Shown here piece after piece: positions 37,220-45,426 of a stretch of DNA of 64,000 nt. Source of the DNA: Methylibium sp. (GTDB lineage Bacteria > Pseudomonadota > Gammaproteobacteria > Burkholderiales > Burkholderiaceae_C); assembly GCA_013824165.1 (NCBI GenBank), contig PNNH01000118.1, forward strand, positions 1-64,000, in the 5' to 3' direction. A program made the translations under genes and the position numbers. Numbering within the stretch: the first letter of the stretch is position 1; each line of letters opens with the position of its first letter. Below the pieces are notes generated by a model that made no database searches, was not told where the DNA came from, and saw only the letters and a list, made by a program, of their open reading frames with translations.

Positions 37220-37650
37220 TGCGAGCATTGCTGGACGTGAATGTGTTGGTCGCCTTGCTGGACGCTGGCCATCTGCACCACCGGATGGCAATGGAGTGGC
37301 TGGCGGACAACCAGGCTCAAGGCTGGGCGTCCAGCCCCAGCACTCAGAACGGCTGCCTGCGCATCCTGTCCCTGCCCGCCTATCCGAACAGCCAGGCGGC
37401 GCCCCTGGTGGCGCAGCGCCTGGGGCAGGCCATCGAGCATGCGGCACATGAGTTCTGGACGGATGAGTTGAGCCTGCTCACGCCGGGTGCGCTGCATTGG
37501 GACCGGGTGTTGAGTTCGCGTCAGATTGCCGATGTGTATCTGCTGGCGCTGGCGGTTCACCGTGGCGGTCGGCTGGTCACTTTCGATCAAGGCATACCGA
37601 TCCAGGCCGTGCCCGGCGCCCAGAAGAAGAACCTGCTGATCTTGAGTTGA
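37219..37650 (+). CDS. PIN-domain toxin (VapC-like)
   Basis: A 143-aa PIN-domain protein of the subgroup paired with RHH antitoxins. Its N terminus is MRALLDVNVLVALLDAGHLHH with the first catalytic Asp. Further family marks are SPSTQNGCLRILSL, the second acidic site in SSRQIADVYLLALAVHRGGRLVTFDQGI, and the closing hydrophobic strand. In this subgroup the second site is often T-E-N-G; here it is T-Q-N-G, so one catalytic acid may be missing. GTG start overlaps the antitoxin stop. Confidence 0.88.
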   Translation: MRALLDVNVLVALLDAGHLHHRMAMEWLADNQAQGWASSPSTQNGCLRILSLPAYPNSQAAPLVAQRLGQAIEHAAHEFWTDELSLLTPGALHWDRVLSSRQIADVYLLALAVHRGGRLVTFDQGIPIQAVPGAQKKNLLILS

Positions 37651-37653
37651 ACG

Positions 37654-38823
37654 ATGACGAATCCGACTTTGCCCTTTCTGCCCTTTGCACTGCCCGAGAT
37701 CGGCGAGGAGGAGATCGCCGAGGTGGTGGACACCTTGCGCTCCGGCTGGGTGACCACTGGCCCGAAGGCCAGGCGCTTCGAGCAGGCCTTTGCCGAGTTC
37801 CTGGGGGAGCCGCAGATCGAGTGCATCGCCGTCAACTCGGCCACCGCCGGCCTGCATCTGGCGCTGGAAGCGCTGGGCATCGGCCCGGGCGACGAGGTGA
37901 TCACCACCACGCACACCTTCACCGCCACCGCCGAGGTGGTGCGCTATCTGGGCGCTGACGTGGTGCTGGCGGACATCGATCCGCTGACGCTCAACATCGC
38001 CCCGCGCCTCGTCGAGGCGGCGATCACGCCGCGCACCAAGGCCATCATCCCGGTGCACTACGCCGGGCTGGCGGTGGACATGCTGGCCATCCTGGACATC
38101 GCCCGCAAGCATGGGCTGCGGGTGGTGGAGGATGCCGCGCACGCGCTGCCCACCACGCTGGAGAAGGAACTGATCGGAACCATGGGCAGCGATGCCACGG
38201 TGTTCAGCTTCTATGCCAACAAGACCATGACCACTGGCGAGGGCGGCATGCTGGTGACGCGCAATGCCGAACTGGCCAAGCGCGCCCGCGTGATGCGCCT
38301 GCACGGCATGAACCGCGATGCGTTCGATCGCTTCACTGCCAAGGTGCCCAGCTGGTACTACGAGATCGTGGCACCTGGCTTCAAGTACAACCTGACCGAC
38401 ATCGCCGCCGCGCTGGGCCTGCATCAGCTGAAAAGGCTGACGGCTTTCCAGGCGCGCCGCGAGCAGATCGCACAGGCTTATCTGGACGCTTTTGCTGACC
38501 TGCCGCTGATCCTGCCGCCGCTGCCGCCGGAGGGCGACACGCATTCCTGGCACCTCTTCGTGCTGCGGCTGGCCGACGAGGCTGTGATCGAGCGCGATGT
38601 GTTCATCGAGCGCATGTTCGCCAAGGGCATCGGCTGCAGCGTGCACTACATCCCGCTGCACCTGCACCCGTATTGGCGCGATCGCTACGAGCTGAGCCCG
38701 GAGCAGTTTCCGCACTCGCAGAAGGCCTACGAGCGCATGCTGAGCATCCCGCTCTACACCGCGATGAGCGATGCCGATGTGCAGCGCGTGATTGCGGCGG
38801 TGCGCGAGATTGCACTGAGCTGA
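37654..38823 (+). CDS. PLP-dependent nucleotide-sugar aminotransferase (DegT/DnrJ)
   Basis: A 389-aa fold-type I sugar aminotransferase distinct from the WbpE-like one. It has [20 protein letters not shown] near the N terminus, the cofactor site [34 protein letters not shown] and the PLP lysine in [15 protein letters not shown]. The C-terminal [15 protein letters not shown] loop is also present. Together with the 4,6-dehydratase at 40346 it could make a UDP-4-amino-4,6-dideoxy sugar, the PglF-PglE route toward bacillosamine-type sugars (inference). It begins only 3 bp after the toxin gene, so readthrough from upstream is likely. Confidence 0.88.
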   Translation: MTNPTLPFLPFALPEIGEEEIAEVVDTLRSGWVTTGPKARRFEQAFAEFLGEPQIECIAVNSATAGLHLALEALGIGPGDEVITTTHTFTATAEVVRYLGADVVLADIDPLTLNIAPRLVEAAITPRTKAIIPVHYAGLAVDMLAILDIARKHGLRVVEDAAHALPTTLEKELIGTMGSDATVFSFYANKTMTTGEGGMLVTRNAELAKRARVMRLHGMNRDAFDRFTAKVPSWYYEIVAPGFKYNLTDIAAALGLHQLKRLTAFQARREQIAQAYLDAFADLPLILPPLPPEGDTHSWHLFVLRLADEAVIERDVFIERMFAKGIGCSVHYIPLHLHPYWRDRYELSPEQFPHSQKAYERMLSIPLYTAMSDADVQRVIAAVREIALS

Positions 38824-38830
38824 AGCCGTG

Positions 38831-39418
38831 ATGGCCAAGCGCCTGTTCGATCTGCTGCTGTCTGCGCTCGGCCTGCTGCTGCTGGCGCCGCTGCTGCTGC
38901 TGATTGCGCTGTGGGTGAAGCTGGATTCGCCCGGACCGGTGTTCTTCCGGCAGGAGCGGGTGGGGCGCCACGGCCAGGCCTTTCTGATCCACAAGTTCCG
39001 CAGCATGCGGGTGGACAACGCCGGCCCGCAGATCACCGTGGGCGCCGATCCGCGCATCACGCGCAGCGGGCATTTTCTGCGCGCTTCCAAGCTGGATGAA
39101 CTGCCGCAGCTGTGGGATGTGCTGCGCGGCGCGATGAGCCTGGTGGGGCCGCGCCCCGAGGTGCCGCGCTATGTGGCGCTGTATCCGCCCGGGCTGCGCG
39201 AGATTGTGCTGTCGGTGCGCCCCGGCATCACCGATCTGGCTTCGCTGGAATTCCGCCACGAGAGCGAGCTGCTGGCACGCGCCGCCGACCCCGAGCGCGA
39301 GTATGTGGAGGTGCTGCTGCCGCAGAAGCTGGCGCTGGCGCGGCAGTATGTGGAGACGGCGTCGCTGGCGCAGGACCTGCGCATCATCTGGCGCACGCTG
39401 GGCGCGCTGCGCGGCTGA
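38831..39418 (+). CDS. Initiating undecaprenyl-phosphate sugar-phosphate transferase
   Basis: This 195-aa monotopic phosphoglycosyltransferase of the PglC/short bacterial sugar transferase type attaches the first sugar-phosphate to undecaprenyl phosphate. It has a basic start, one reentrant membrane helix (LFDLLLSALGLLLLAPLLLLIALWVKLDSPGPVFFRQERVG) and the catalytic Asp-Glu segment SKLDELPQLWDVLRG. The motif MSLVGPRPEVPRYV is also present. Its short form without extra helices resembles PglC. It starts 7 bp after the aminotransferase and is the last plus-strand gene before the opposing binding-protein gene. Confidence 0.92.
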   Translation: MAKRLFDLLLSALGLLLLAPLLLLIALWVKLDSPGPVFFRQERVGRHGQAFLIHKFRSMRVDNAGPQITVGADPRITRSGHFLRASKLDELPQLWDVLRGAMSLVGPRPEVPRYVALYPPGLREIVLSVRPGITDLASLEFRHESELLARAADPEREYVEVLLPQKLALARQYVETASLAQDLRIIWRTLGALRG

Positions 39419-39425
39419 GGGTTTG

Positions 39426-40181
39426 TCAGCGCGCGGTGTAGCGCTTCACGATCTCGTCGATCGCGCCGCTGCGCCGCAGCTTGTCCACCGCCGCCTGCAG
39501 CTTCTCGGCCATCAGCGGCTCGCTCTGTGGGTTGAGTGCGAAGTAGTAGGCACCTTGCTCGGTGAGCTTGGCCAGTTTGGTGAGCTCGATGGGCGAGGCG
39601 AGCTCGGTCTTCATGCTCCAGGCCATGCCGATTTCGGTGTCCACCATCGCGTCCACCCAGCCCCGGCTCAGCAGCTTGAGCACGGCGACATTGGAGTTGT
39701 CGGCCGTGATCTGCTGCGCCGGCACGCCTGCCGCCTGCAGATCGGAAATCGAGGCTTCACCGCGCACCACGCCGAAGCGGTAATCGGCCAGCGTCTTGCT
39801 GCCCTGCGTGCGCTTCACCGCGTCATGGCGGGCCCAAACCCAGGTGCTGCGCGGCAGAATGGGCCCCACCCAGTTGAACAGCGCTTCGCGCTCCGGGCGG
39901 CGTGCCGCCGTGAAGACCAGGGTGTTGGGCTGCGTGAGCGCCGTGTTGTACGCGCGGGCCCAGGGCATCAGCTGCAGATTGCATCGCAAGGCGGCCTCTT
40001 GGCAGGCTGCGCGCAGGATGTCGGTGGAGATGCCCTTGAGTTGGCCTTGCTCCTGATAGTTGTAGGGCGGCCACTCATTCGTCACTGCGTTCAGTTCAAG
40101 GCTGCTGGCCCGCCCGCCGGCTGAAGCAGCCAGACCCGATAGCAGCAGGGCGCAGACGCGGACGAAAAGGCGGTGTTGCAT
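39426..40181 (-). CDS. Periplasmic amino-acid-type substrate-binding protein
   Basis: The product is a 251-aa family 3 solute-binding-protein-like protein with a signal peptide (VRVCALLLSGLAASAGGRA). The mature lobe begins LELNAVTNEWPPYNYQEQGQLKGISTDILRAA. There are further SBP marks WARAYNTALTQPNTLVFTAARRPER and LADYRFGVVRGEASIS. No permease or ATPase gene accompanies it. The start ATG 40181 is placed just before the signal peptide. It lies antisense within the glycan locus, with 7 bp to the opposing sugar-transferase stop. Its ligand and partner are unknown. Confidence 0.85.
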   Translation of the reverse strand: MQHRLFVRVCALLLSGLAASAGGRASSLELNAVTNEWPPYNYQEQGQLKGISTDILRAACQEAALRCNLQLMPWARAYNTALTQPNTLVFTAARRPEREALFNWVGPILPRSTWVWARHDAVKRTQGSKTLADYRFGVVRGEASISDLQAAGVPAQQITADNSNVAVLKLLSRGWVDAMVDTEIGMAWSMKTELASPIELTKLAKLTEQGAYYFALNPQSEPLMAEKLQAAVDKLRRSGAIDEIVKRYTAR

Positions 40182-40345
40182 GACGCGCGGACTGACGTGA
40201 CAGCGATGACGCAGTGTATCGGGGCAGGGCGCGAGGCGGCATGGCCGGGCTGGCCAGCGGGCACAATTGAGTCTGTTCTTGCCGTTTTTTGCCTGCGGGA
40301 CAAACCCCCTCCCTCCCAACAATCAGACAACAAGGCCTGTAGCCC

Positions 40346-42226
40346 GTGCTGTGGCAATCGCTTGACACCTTTCTGACCCGCTTGCGCCGCCACCGTGAAC
40401 CGGCTTCCCTGCTGCTCGACGCCTTCGTTGTGGCGCTGGCCTGGCAGGCCACTTATCTGTTCCGGCTGGGTTTCGAGCGCTGGGTCTCGGCCCGCCCGCT
40501 GTATGACGGCTGGGTGCTGCTGGGTCTGGTGATCCTCTACCTGCTGGTGTTGTGGGGCTTGAAGGTGCCCAAGGGCATGTGGCGCTTCAGCGGCTTTGGC
40601 GAGGCCAAGCGCCTGGCTTTGGCTTGCTTGATCGCCGGCACCCTGGGGGCCACGCTGGTGCTTATGGCGGAATTGCGGCAGGTGCCGCGCGCGGTGCTGG
40701 CCCTGCATCCGGTATTCAGCCTGATCGGGTTGGCGATGATGCGCCTGGGCTACCGCATGCTCTATGAGCACATGCGCGGGCGCATCAGCGGCACGGCGCT
40801 TGAATCGCAGCGCGTGCTGGTGCTGGGTGCTGGTCAGGCTGCGCGGCTGTTGGTGGCGGGCATCCAGCACCAGGGCTGGGTGGTGGTCGGTCTGCTGGAT
40901 GACGACCCCGCCAAGCGTGGCCTGCGCATCGGCGGCATCCCGGTCTTGGGCACGCTGGATGATCTGCAGCGTCTGTCGGCCTTGCACGGCATCACCCAGG
41001 TGATCGTGGCGATGCCCTCGGTGCAGGGCGCGCGGCGCCGTCGTGCCTTCGACCTGGCTGCTGAAACGGGCCTGCATGTGCTGACTGTGCCCAGCAGCGC
41101 CGAGTTGCTGTCGGGCCGCCGCCCCGAGCAGCTGCGCGATATCGAGCCTGAGGATCTGCTGGGCCGCGAGCCCGTGCAGCTGGACGAGGCCGGCATCAGC
41201 GAAGTCATTGGCGGCAAGGTGGTGCTGATCACCGGCGCCGGCGGCAGCATCGGCAGCGAGCTGTGCCGCCAGGTGGCGCGCTTCGGGCCGCAGCGGCTGG
41301 TGTTGTACGAGCAATCCGAGTTCGCGCTGTACACCATCGAACAGGAGCTGTCTGAGCGTTTTCCGCACATTCCGCTGCTGCGCCTGATTGGCGATGTAAA
41401 GGATCTGGCGCATTTGCGGCACACATTCGCCCGACACCGGCCGCAGATCGTCTTTCATGCTGCGGCCTACAAGCATGTGCCGCTGATGGAAGAAGAAAAC
41501 GCCTGGGCTGCGCTGCGCAACAACACACTGGGGACGTATCACGCGGCGCTGGCGGCGGCGGAGTCGGGCGCGGAGCGTTTCGTGCTGATCAGCACTGACA
41601 AGGCGGTGAACCCGACCAATGTCATGGGCGCTACCAAGCGCGCGGCCGAACTGGTGATCAGCCACATGGCCAGCCAAGGCCATGCCACGCGCTTCATGGC
41701 CGTGCGCTTCGGCAATGTGCTGGGCTCCAGCGGCAGCGTGATTCCCAAGTTCAAGGAGCAGATCGCCAAGGGCGGGCCGGTCACCGTGACACACCCGGAG
41801 ATCACCCGCTACTTCATGACCATCCCGGAAGCCGCGCGCCTGGTCGTGCAGGCTGCAGCCATCGGTGAATCCGGGCGGGTCTATGTGCTGGACATGGGTG
41901 AGCCAGTTCGCATCGTGGACTTGGCGCGCGACATGATCCGCTTGTCCGGGCACAGCCTGGATGAAATCCGCATCGAATTCAGCGGCCTGCGGCCGGGCGA
42001 GAAGTTGTACGAGGAGCTACTGGCCGAAAGCGATACGACCTTGCCGACCGCAATCCCGCAACTGAGCATTGCGCGGCTGAATGACGCCGACGCGGCAGGT
42101 CGCGCCCTGGATTGGCTGGGGGCGATCTGCGCGCGAGATGCAGCCTTGAGTGACGACGATGTGCGACGAGCCCTTGGGCAGTTGGTGAAGGAGTTTTCTG
42201 CCCAAGACCGCCAAGGCAGTGAGTAG
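40346..42226 (+). CDS. WbpM/PglF-like UDP-N-acetylhexosamine 4,6-dehydratase
   Basis: A 626-aa inner-membrane nucleoside-diphosphate-sugar dehydratase. Four N-terminal helices (about 20-130) are followed by a first Rossmann fold (VLVLGAGQAARLLVAGIQHQ). The catalytic SDR domain begins VVLITGAGGSIGSELCRQV and contains STDKAVNPTNVMGATKRAAE. There M replaces the usual catalytic Tyr of YxxxK, as in the WbpM/FlaA1 group. It would make UDP-4-keto-6-deoxy-HexNAc for the aminotransferase at 37654. GTG start at 40346 is not certain. It has its own 164-bp upstream region shared with the binding-protein gene. Confidence 0.92.
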   Translation: MLWQSLDTFLTRLRRHREPASLLLDAFVVALAWQATYLFRLGFERWVSARPLYDGWVLLGLVILYLLVLWGLKVPKGMWRFSGFGEAKRLALACLIAGTLGATLVLMAELRQVPRAVLALHPVFSLIGLAMMRLGYRMLYEHMRGRISGTALESQRVLVLGAGQAARLLVAGIQHQGWVVVGLLDDDPAKRGLRIGGIPVLGTLDDLQRLSALHGITQVIVAMPSVQGARRRRAFDLAAETGLHVLTVPSSAELLSGRRPEQLRDIEPEDLLGREPVQLDEAGISEVIGGKVVLITGAGGSIGSELCRQVARFGPQRLVLYEQSEFALYTIEQELSERFPHIPLLRLIGDVKDLAHLRHTFARHRPQIVFHAAAYKHVPLMEEENAWAALRNNTLGTYHAALAAAESGAERFVLISTDKAVNPTNVMGATKRAAELVISHMASQGHATRFMAVRFGNVLGSSGSVIPKFKEQIAKGGPVTVTHPEITRYFMTIPEAARLVVQAAAIGESGRVYVLDMGEPVRIVDLARDMIRLSGHSLDEIRIEFSGLRPGEKLYEELLAESDTTLPTAIPQLSIARLNDADAAGRALDWLGAICARDAALSDDDVRRALGQLVKEFSAQDRQGSE

Positions 42227-42888
42227 AGCGCGAGCCAGTCAGCACGGCGAGAATCTGTGTTGGTTCGCAGCGCCATGATGGCAGACGCCGCACGCCACAT
42301 ACTGGCCTTGCAGGCCCGCTGCGCGAAGCAGGGCAGGCAGTTGCCGCTGAGCAGATCACGCGCCGCCCTAAAGCTGTCCGCGTGTTCGTAAAGACGCCTC
42401 GATCACGTGGCTAGTAGTCGGCGCCGTGATGTTGGGGCGTTACTACGGGTGCAGCCAAAGCCGGTGCTCCACACAGCTTGAGGGTCCGGAGCGCGAGATG
42501 GAGTTGCGTGGCTAAGCCGTCCACAGCAGTTGGCCAAGCCCCCTGCACCTCCCCGCTTGCCTGGCTGTGGGCTGACGCCGCTTGCCAGGACAACACGTCA
42601 GCAATCTGGCCCCAACCCAGGGAAAGTACTAGGCGCCTTGAGGAATGCATGAGAGATCAAGGGCTTACGTGCGATTCACGCCACAGTCGCTTTGTTTACA
42701 CGCAATTTGCCTGCTAGCTCTTGTGAAAGGGTGCAATCGCCTCTGATATGCTGGCGCCCAACCTGTTGTGATTGGTGATTGTCTCCTTCGTGTACGATCT
42801 GCCCGCGCATCAGGGAAAGCGCAAGGAACAAGCGTTGTCATATGTGGTGGAGTCGCTGGGTCTGGCAACTGCCCCAAGCTGCATTGCA

Positions 42889-42918
42889 TTGACGCCCAGA
42901 AGTGCGGGTGCATAGAAT
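42889..42918 (+). promoter_or_regulatory. Sigma-70-type promoter of the secreted-protein gene
   Basis: TTGACG (42889-42894), an 18-bp spacer and TAGAAT (42913-42918) form a near-consensus promoter about 73 bp before the ATG at 42992. It is the best-looking vegetative promoter in the window. Confidence 0.7.
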
Positions 42919-42939
42919 GGGAGAGCGCTCATCGTGCGC

Positions 42940-42953
42940 TGATTCGCGAATCA
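42940..42953. promoter_or_regulatory. 14-bp perfect palindrome in the 5' leader
   Basis: TGATTCGCGAATCA is exactly self-complementary and lies 22 bp after the -10 box and 38 bp before the ATG. It could be an operator or a short leader hairpin. Confidence 0.5.
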
Positions 42954-42991
42954 ATGCGTTCATGTTCCAACAATTTGTGGAGAATCCTTTA

Positions 42992-44416
42992 ATGAAAAAG
43001 TTCACTGTGAAGGCCACCGCTCTGGCTATCGCGTCGGTTTGCGGATCGGCTGCTTTCGCTGGCTCGATCACAGCGCCGGCAACCAACGCTGCTGCTACGA
43101 AGTACGCCGCAGAAGCGCTGGTTGCAACGACCGACGTCACGCTGCCCGCCATCACCTACACGATGGGTGTTGCTCGTACCGCTGCCCAGGACTTCACGAT
43201 CATCGTGACGCCCTCGGCAGGTGCCACTTTTACGGCCGGTAGCTGTGCAACCGCAGTACCGGCGATTGCCGTTGCTGGCGCTGGTACCGCCACCGTGAAG
43301 CGTGCAAGCACCACTGAGTGCGCGTATGAGGTGGACGTTACAACCGCGACAACTACCGCGACGACACTTACTTTTACGGGTTTGGTTTTGGACAGCCACA
43401 CGCTGAATGTTGCCGGAAATTCGGCATCGATCACGCTGAACCTGTGGGACCTGGGCGAGACTGCTCGTATTGACAACAATGCAGCAGTGACGCGCACCGT
43501 GGCGACTTCCGTCCAGGCGGTGAACGTTTACGCTGCTGCGGCTGACACTGCAACTTCTGCAGATGTGAACGCCACCGGCGGTCCGCTGACTGGGTTTGTC
43601 GCTGGCGGCGCTGCGCCTGCAGACACAGCGTCTATTGCCAAGGCTAACTTGACGTTTGACAACAACAGTGCAAACGCTGTTGGTGCAGACGGCGCGACCC
43701 CGTTCGACTTCGCTGCAACTACCGGCACGGTTTCTCTGACGCTGACCGGCACGACGAGCGGTCTGAAGGCTGACAGCTTCTGTATCGATCTGGACAACGA
43801 TGCAAGCCTCTGCGAAGCGGGCGAGAAGTTCACCGCATCTAGCGGTACTTCGACGCTGAGCAGCATCGCTTCGTCGGTTTTCCCGGCCACCGGCAACGCA
43901 GCTACGCGCACCGTGACGTTCGAGGCTGATGGTACGACCCAATTGGGCACTTCGCGCACGTTTGCTGTGTCGGGCACCATCACTCCGCAGGTTGGAGCTG
44001 CCGAGTCGCTGGCCGATACTGCCAGCAAGAATGCTACTTGGTGGACTTGGACGGCCAACGCATCTCAGCTGATGACTCCGTACCTGTCGACCAACGCCAA
44101 GTACGTGACCCGCTTCTCGCTGCTGAACACTGGATCGGCTGCTGTGGGTTACTCGGTGAAGTGCTACGCAGAAGGCACGAACGTCGCGACCAACGGTGCC
44201 AATGGCACGCTGAAGGCCAACGGCACGACTATCGTCAATGCCGCTGATGCTTGCAGCTTCTCCGACGCTGCTACGCCGCGCGGTGCTGTGGTCTTCACGA
44301 TCAATGCCCCGATCAACACCGTCAAGGGTGCTTACAACATCGTCGACGCTACGACTGGTGCTAACGGCTTCGTGCCGATGGTTCGTCCGTACAACTCGGC
44401 CAACACCACCGAATAA
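42992..44416 (+). CDS. Secreted Thr/Ala-rich protein, candidate T2SS cargo or surface-layer protein
   Basis: I do not recognise a named family. The 474-aa precursor has a clear signal peptide, cleaved after AFA at residue 23. The mature part is rich in Thr, Ala, Ser, Asn and Val and poor in Lys/Arg, suggesting an extracellular all-beta protein. Six mature cysteines form three spaced pairs (85/110, 264/274, 391/421). The middle pair encloses CIDLDNDASLC, an Asp-rich loop resembling calcium sites. Trp residues cluster at 350-353. It has its own strong promoter and UUCG terminator and sits directly upstream of the T2SS operon. S-layer-like or secreted substrate roles are inference. Confidence 0.75.
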   Translation: MKKFTVKATALAIASVCGSAAFAGSITAPATNAAATKYAAEALVATTDVTLPAITYTMGVARTAAQDFTIIVTPSAGATFTAGSCATAVPAIAVAGAGTATVKRASTTECAYEVDVTTATTTATTLTFTGLVLDSHTLNVAGNSASITLNLWDLGETARIDNNAAVTRTVATSVQAVNVYAAAADTATSADVNATGGPLTGFVAGGAAPADTASIAKANLTFDNNSANAVGADGATPFDFAATTGTVSLTLTGTTSGLKADSFCIDLDNDASLCEAGEKFTASSGTSTLSSIASSVFPATGNAATRTVTFEADGTTQLGTSRTFAVSGTITPQVGAAESLADTASKNATWWTWTANASQLMTPYLSTNAKYVTRFSLLNTGSAAVGYSVKCYAEGTNVATNGANGTLKANGTTIVNAADACSFSDAATPRGAVVFTINAPINTVKGAYNIVDATTGANGFVPMVRPYNSANTTE

Positions 44417-44435
44417 GGTTTCGACCTGTTTGGCG

Positions 44436-44462
44436 AAAGGGCACCTTCGGGTGCCCTTTTTC
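44436..44462 (+). terminator. UUCG-loop terminator after the secreted-protein gene
   Basis: AAAGGGCACC (44436-44445), loop TTCG, GGTGCCCTTT (44450-44459) and two further T. This is a very stable intrinsic terminator that isolates this gene from the gsp operon. Confidence 0.93.
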
Positions 44463-44532
44463 ATTGCCCCAGAGCACTTGCTGGCACAATCGCTGACGTT
44501 GTTGCTCTGGCTCAGTCACTGAGAGAACGAAC

Positions 44533-45000
44533 GTGTCCATTTTTGCGAATGCTCAAGCCCCTGGCTCGACCCTGCGTCAGGCTGGTTTTACCTTGCTGGA
44601 AATGCTGGTTGTGCTGATGATCATTGGCCTGATTGCCGGCCTAGTTGGTCCGCGCCTGTTCTCCAAGGTGGATCAATCAAAAATTACTACCGCAGAGACT
44701 CAGATCAAGATACTTCGCAGTGCCTTGGAGAATGTTCGTCTCGATATAGGCCGGTATCCCACGCAGGAAGAGGGATTGAATCTTCTGACAAAGGCCCCGT
44801 CGGATCCTGCGCCGGCAGCGCGATGGCGAGGCCCGTATCTGGATGATGTTGTGCCTGTTGACCCGTGGAATAACCCCTACCAGTACGCACCGTCCGGCAG
44901 CAATGGCCAGCCTTTTGCCTTGTTTTCTTATGGCGCAGACGGCAAGCGGGGTGGTGAAGGCGATGCGCGCGATCTGGGTATCTTGCCCGCGCAGAACTAG
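44533..45000 (+). CDS. gspG: Type II secretion major pseudopilin GspG
   Basis: This is the major pseudopilin of the T2SS, which forms the periplasmic pseudopilus. The 155-aa precursor has the prepilin-peptidase site G18/F19 with Glu at mature position 5 (GFTLLEMLVVLMIIGLIAGLVGPRL). It also has GRYPTQEEGLNLLTKAP, RWRGPYLDDVVPVDPWNNPYQY and the calcium-loop region GADGKRGGEGDARDL, all GspG marks. GTG start at 44533 follows GAGAGAAC. A CTCAGT-C-ACTGAG inverted repeat (44511-44523) lies just upstream. It is the first gene of an eleven-gene operon. Confidence 0.96.
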   Translation: MSIFANAQAPGSTLRQAGFTLLEMLVVLMIIGLIAGLVGPRLFSKVDQSKITTAETQIKILRSALENVRLDIGRYPTQEEGLNLLTKAPSDPAPAARWRGPYLDDVVPVDPWNNPYQYAPSGSNGQPFALFSYGADGKRGGEGDARDLGILPAQN

Positions 45001-45006
45001 TTTTTT

Positions 45007-45426
45007 ATGTTGGCGGCTTCATGGGAGCGTGGTTTGACCTTGCTTGAGCTGCTCATCGTCTTGATGCTGATGGGGCTGCTTACGGCACTGGCTGCGCCGC
45101 GCGTCGATGCACAGCTCGAGTCCGCCCGCCATCGGGCGCTGCAGCGCCGTGTTCAGGCTGTTGTTGATGAGTTGCCATTGAGCGCATTCAAGTCAGGCAG
45201 GGCGCTTCGGGTCGACGCAGCCGAGCTTCAATCATTGATCGGGCAGGATGTGCCTGATGGCTATCGGGTCGAGTTGCTCCAGCCCTTGCTTTACGGTCCG
45301 ACGGGCCTGGCTTCCGGAGGGGAGCTTCGAGTCTCGCGGACGGGCGGCTCGACGATGACTTGGTATGTCACGCCATTCACGGGCCGCCTAACTGCCAGTC
45401 GCCCCTTGCAGTCCGATGCGCGTTGA
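45007..45426 (+). CDS. gspH: Type II secretion pseudopilin GspH-like
   Basis: A 139-aa minor pseudopilin. The N terminus WERGLTLLELLIVLMLMGLLTALAAPRVD has the cleavage site G9/L10 and Glu at +5. The rest is weakly conserved, as in GspH proteins, with a basic helix ARHRALQRRVQAVVDELP after the hydrophobic stem. It is 6 bp downstream of gspG and overlaps gspI by 11 bp. The H assignment rests mainly on order. Confidence 0.82.
   Translation: MLAASWERGLTLLELLIVLMLMGLLTALAAPRVDAQLESARHRALQRRVQAVVDELPLSAFKSGRALRVDAAELQSLIGQDVPDGYRVELLQPLLYGPTGLASGGELRVSRTGGSTMTWYVTPFTGRLTASRPLQSDAR

Larger units (their letters stand above)
42227..42991. other. 765-bp gene-poor region before the secreted-protein gene
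   Basis: No convincing gene is seen. Short frames exist on both strands but lack family similarity and good starts. Terminal inverted repeats of an insertion sequence were not found. Base composition drops toward the right end, where a sigma-70-like promoter (42889-42918) and a palindrome (42940-42953) belong to the following gene. The left half may hold the end of the dehydratase transcript or decayed sequence. Confidence 0.5.

Noticed and set aside
42227-42888. Possible insertion-sequence remnant in the gene-poor region
   Set aside because: No terminal inverted repeats, target duplication or transposase-like motif could be found in any frame.
42989-44464. A 491-codon open frame antisense to the secreted-protein gene
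   Set aside because: It is rich in Arg/Ser/Gly/Cys with no hydrophobic core or family motif, and mirrors the Thr/Ala codon pattern of the plus-strand gene, which has promoter, signal peptide and terminator.
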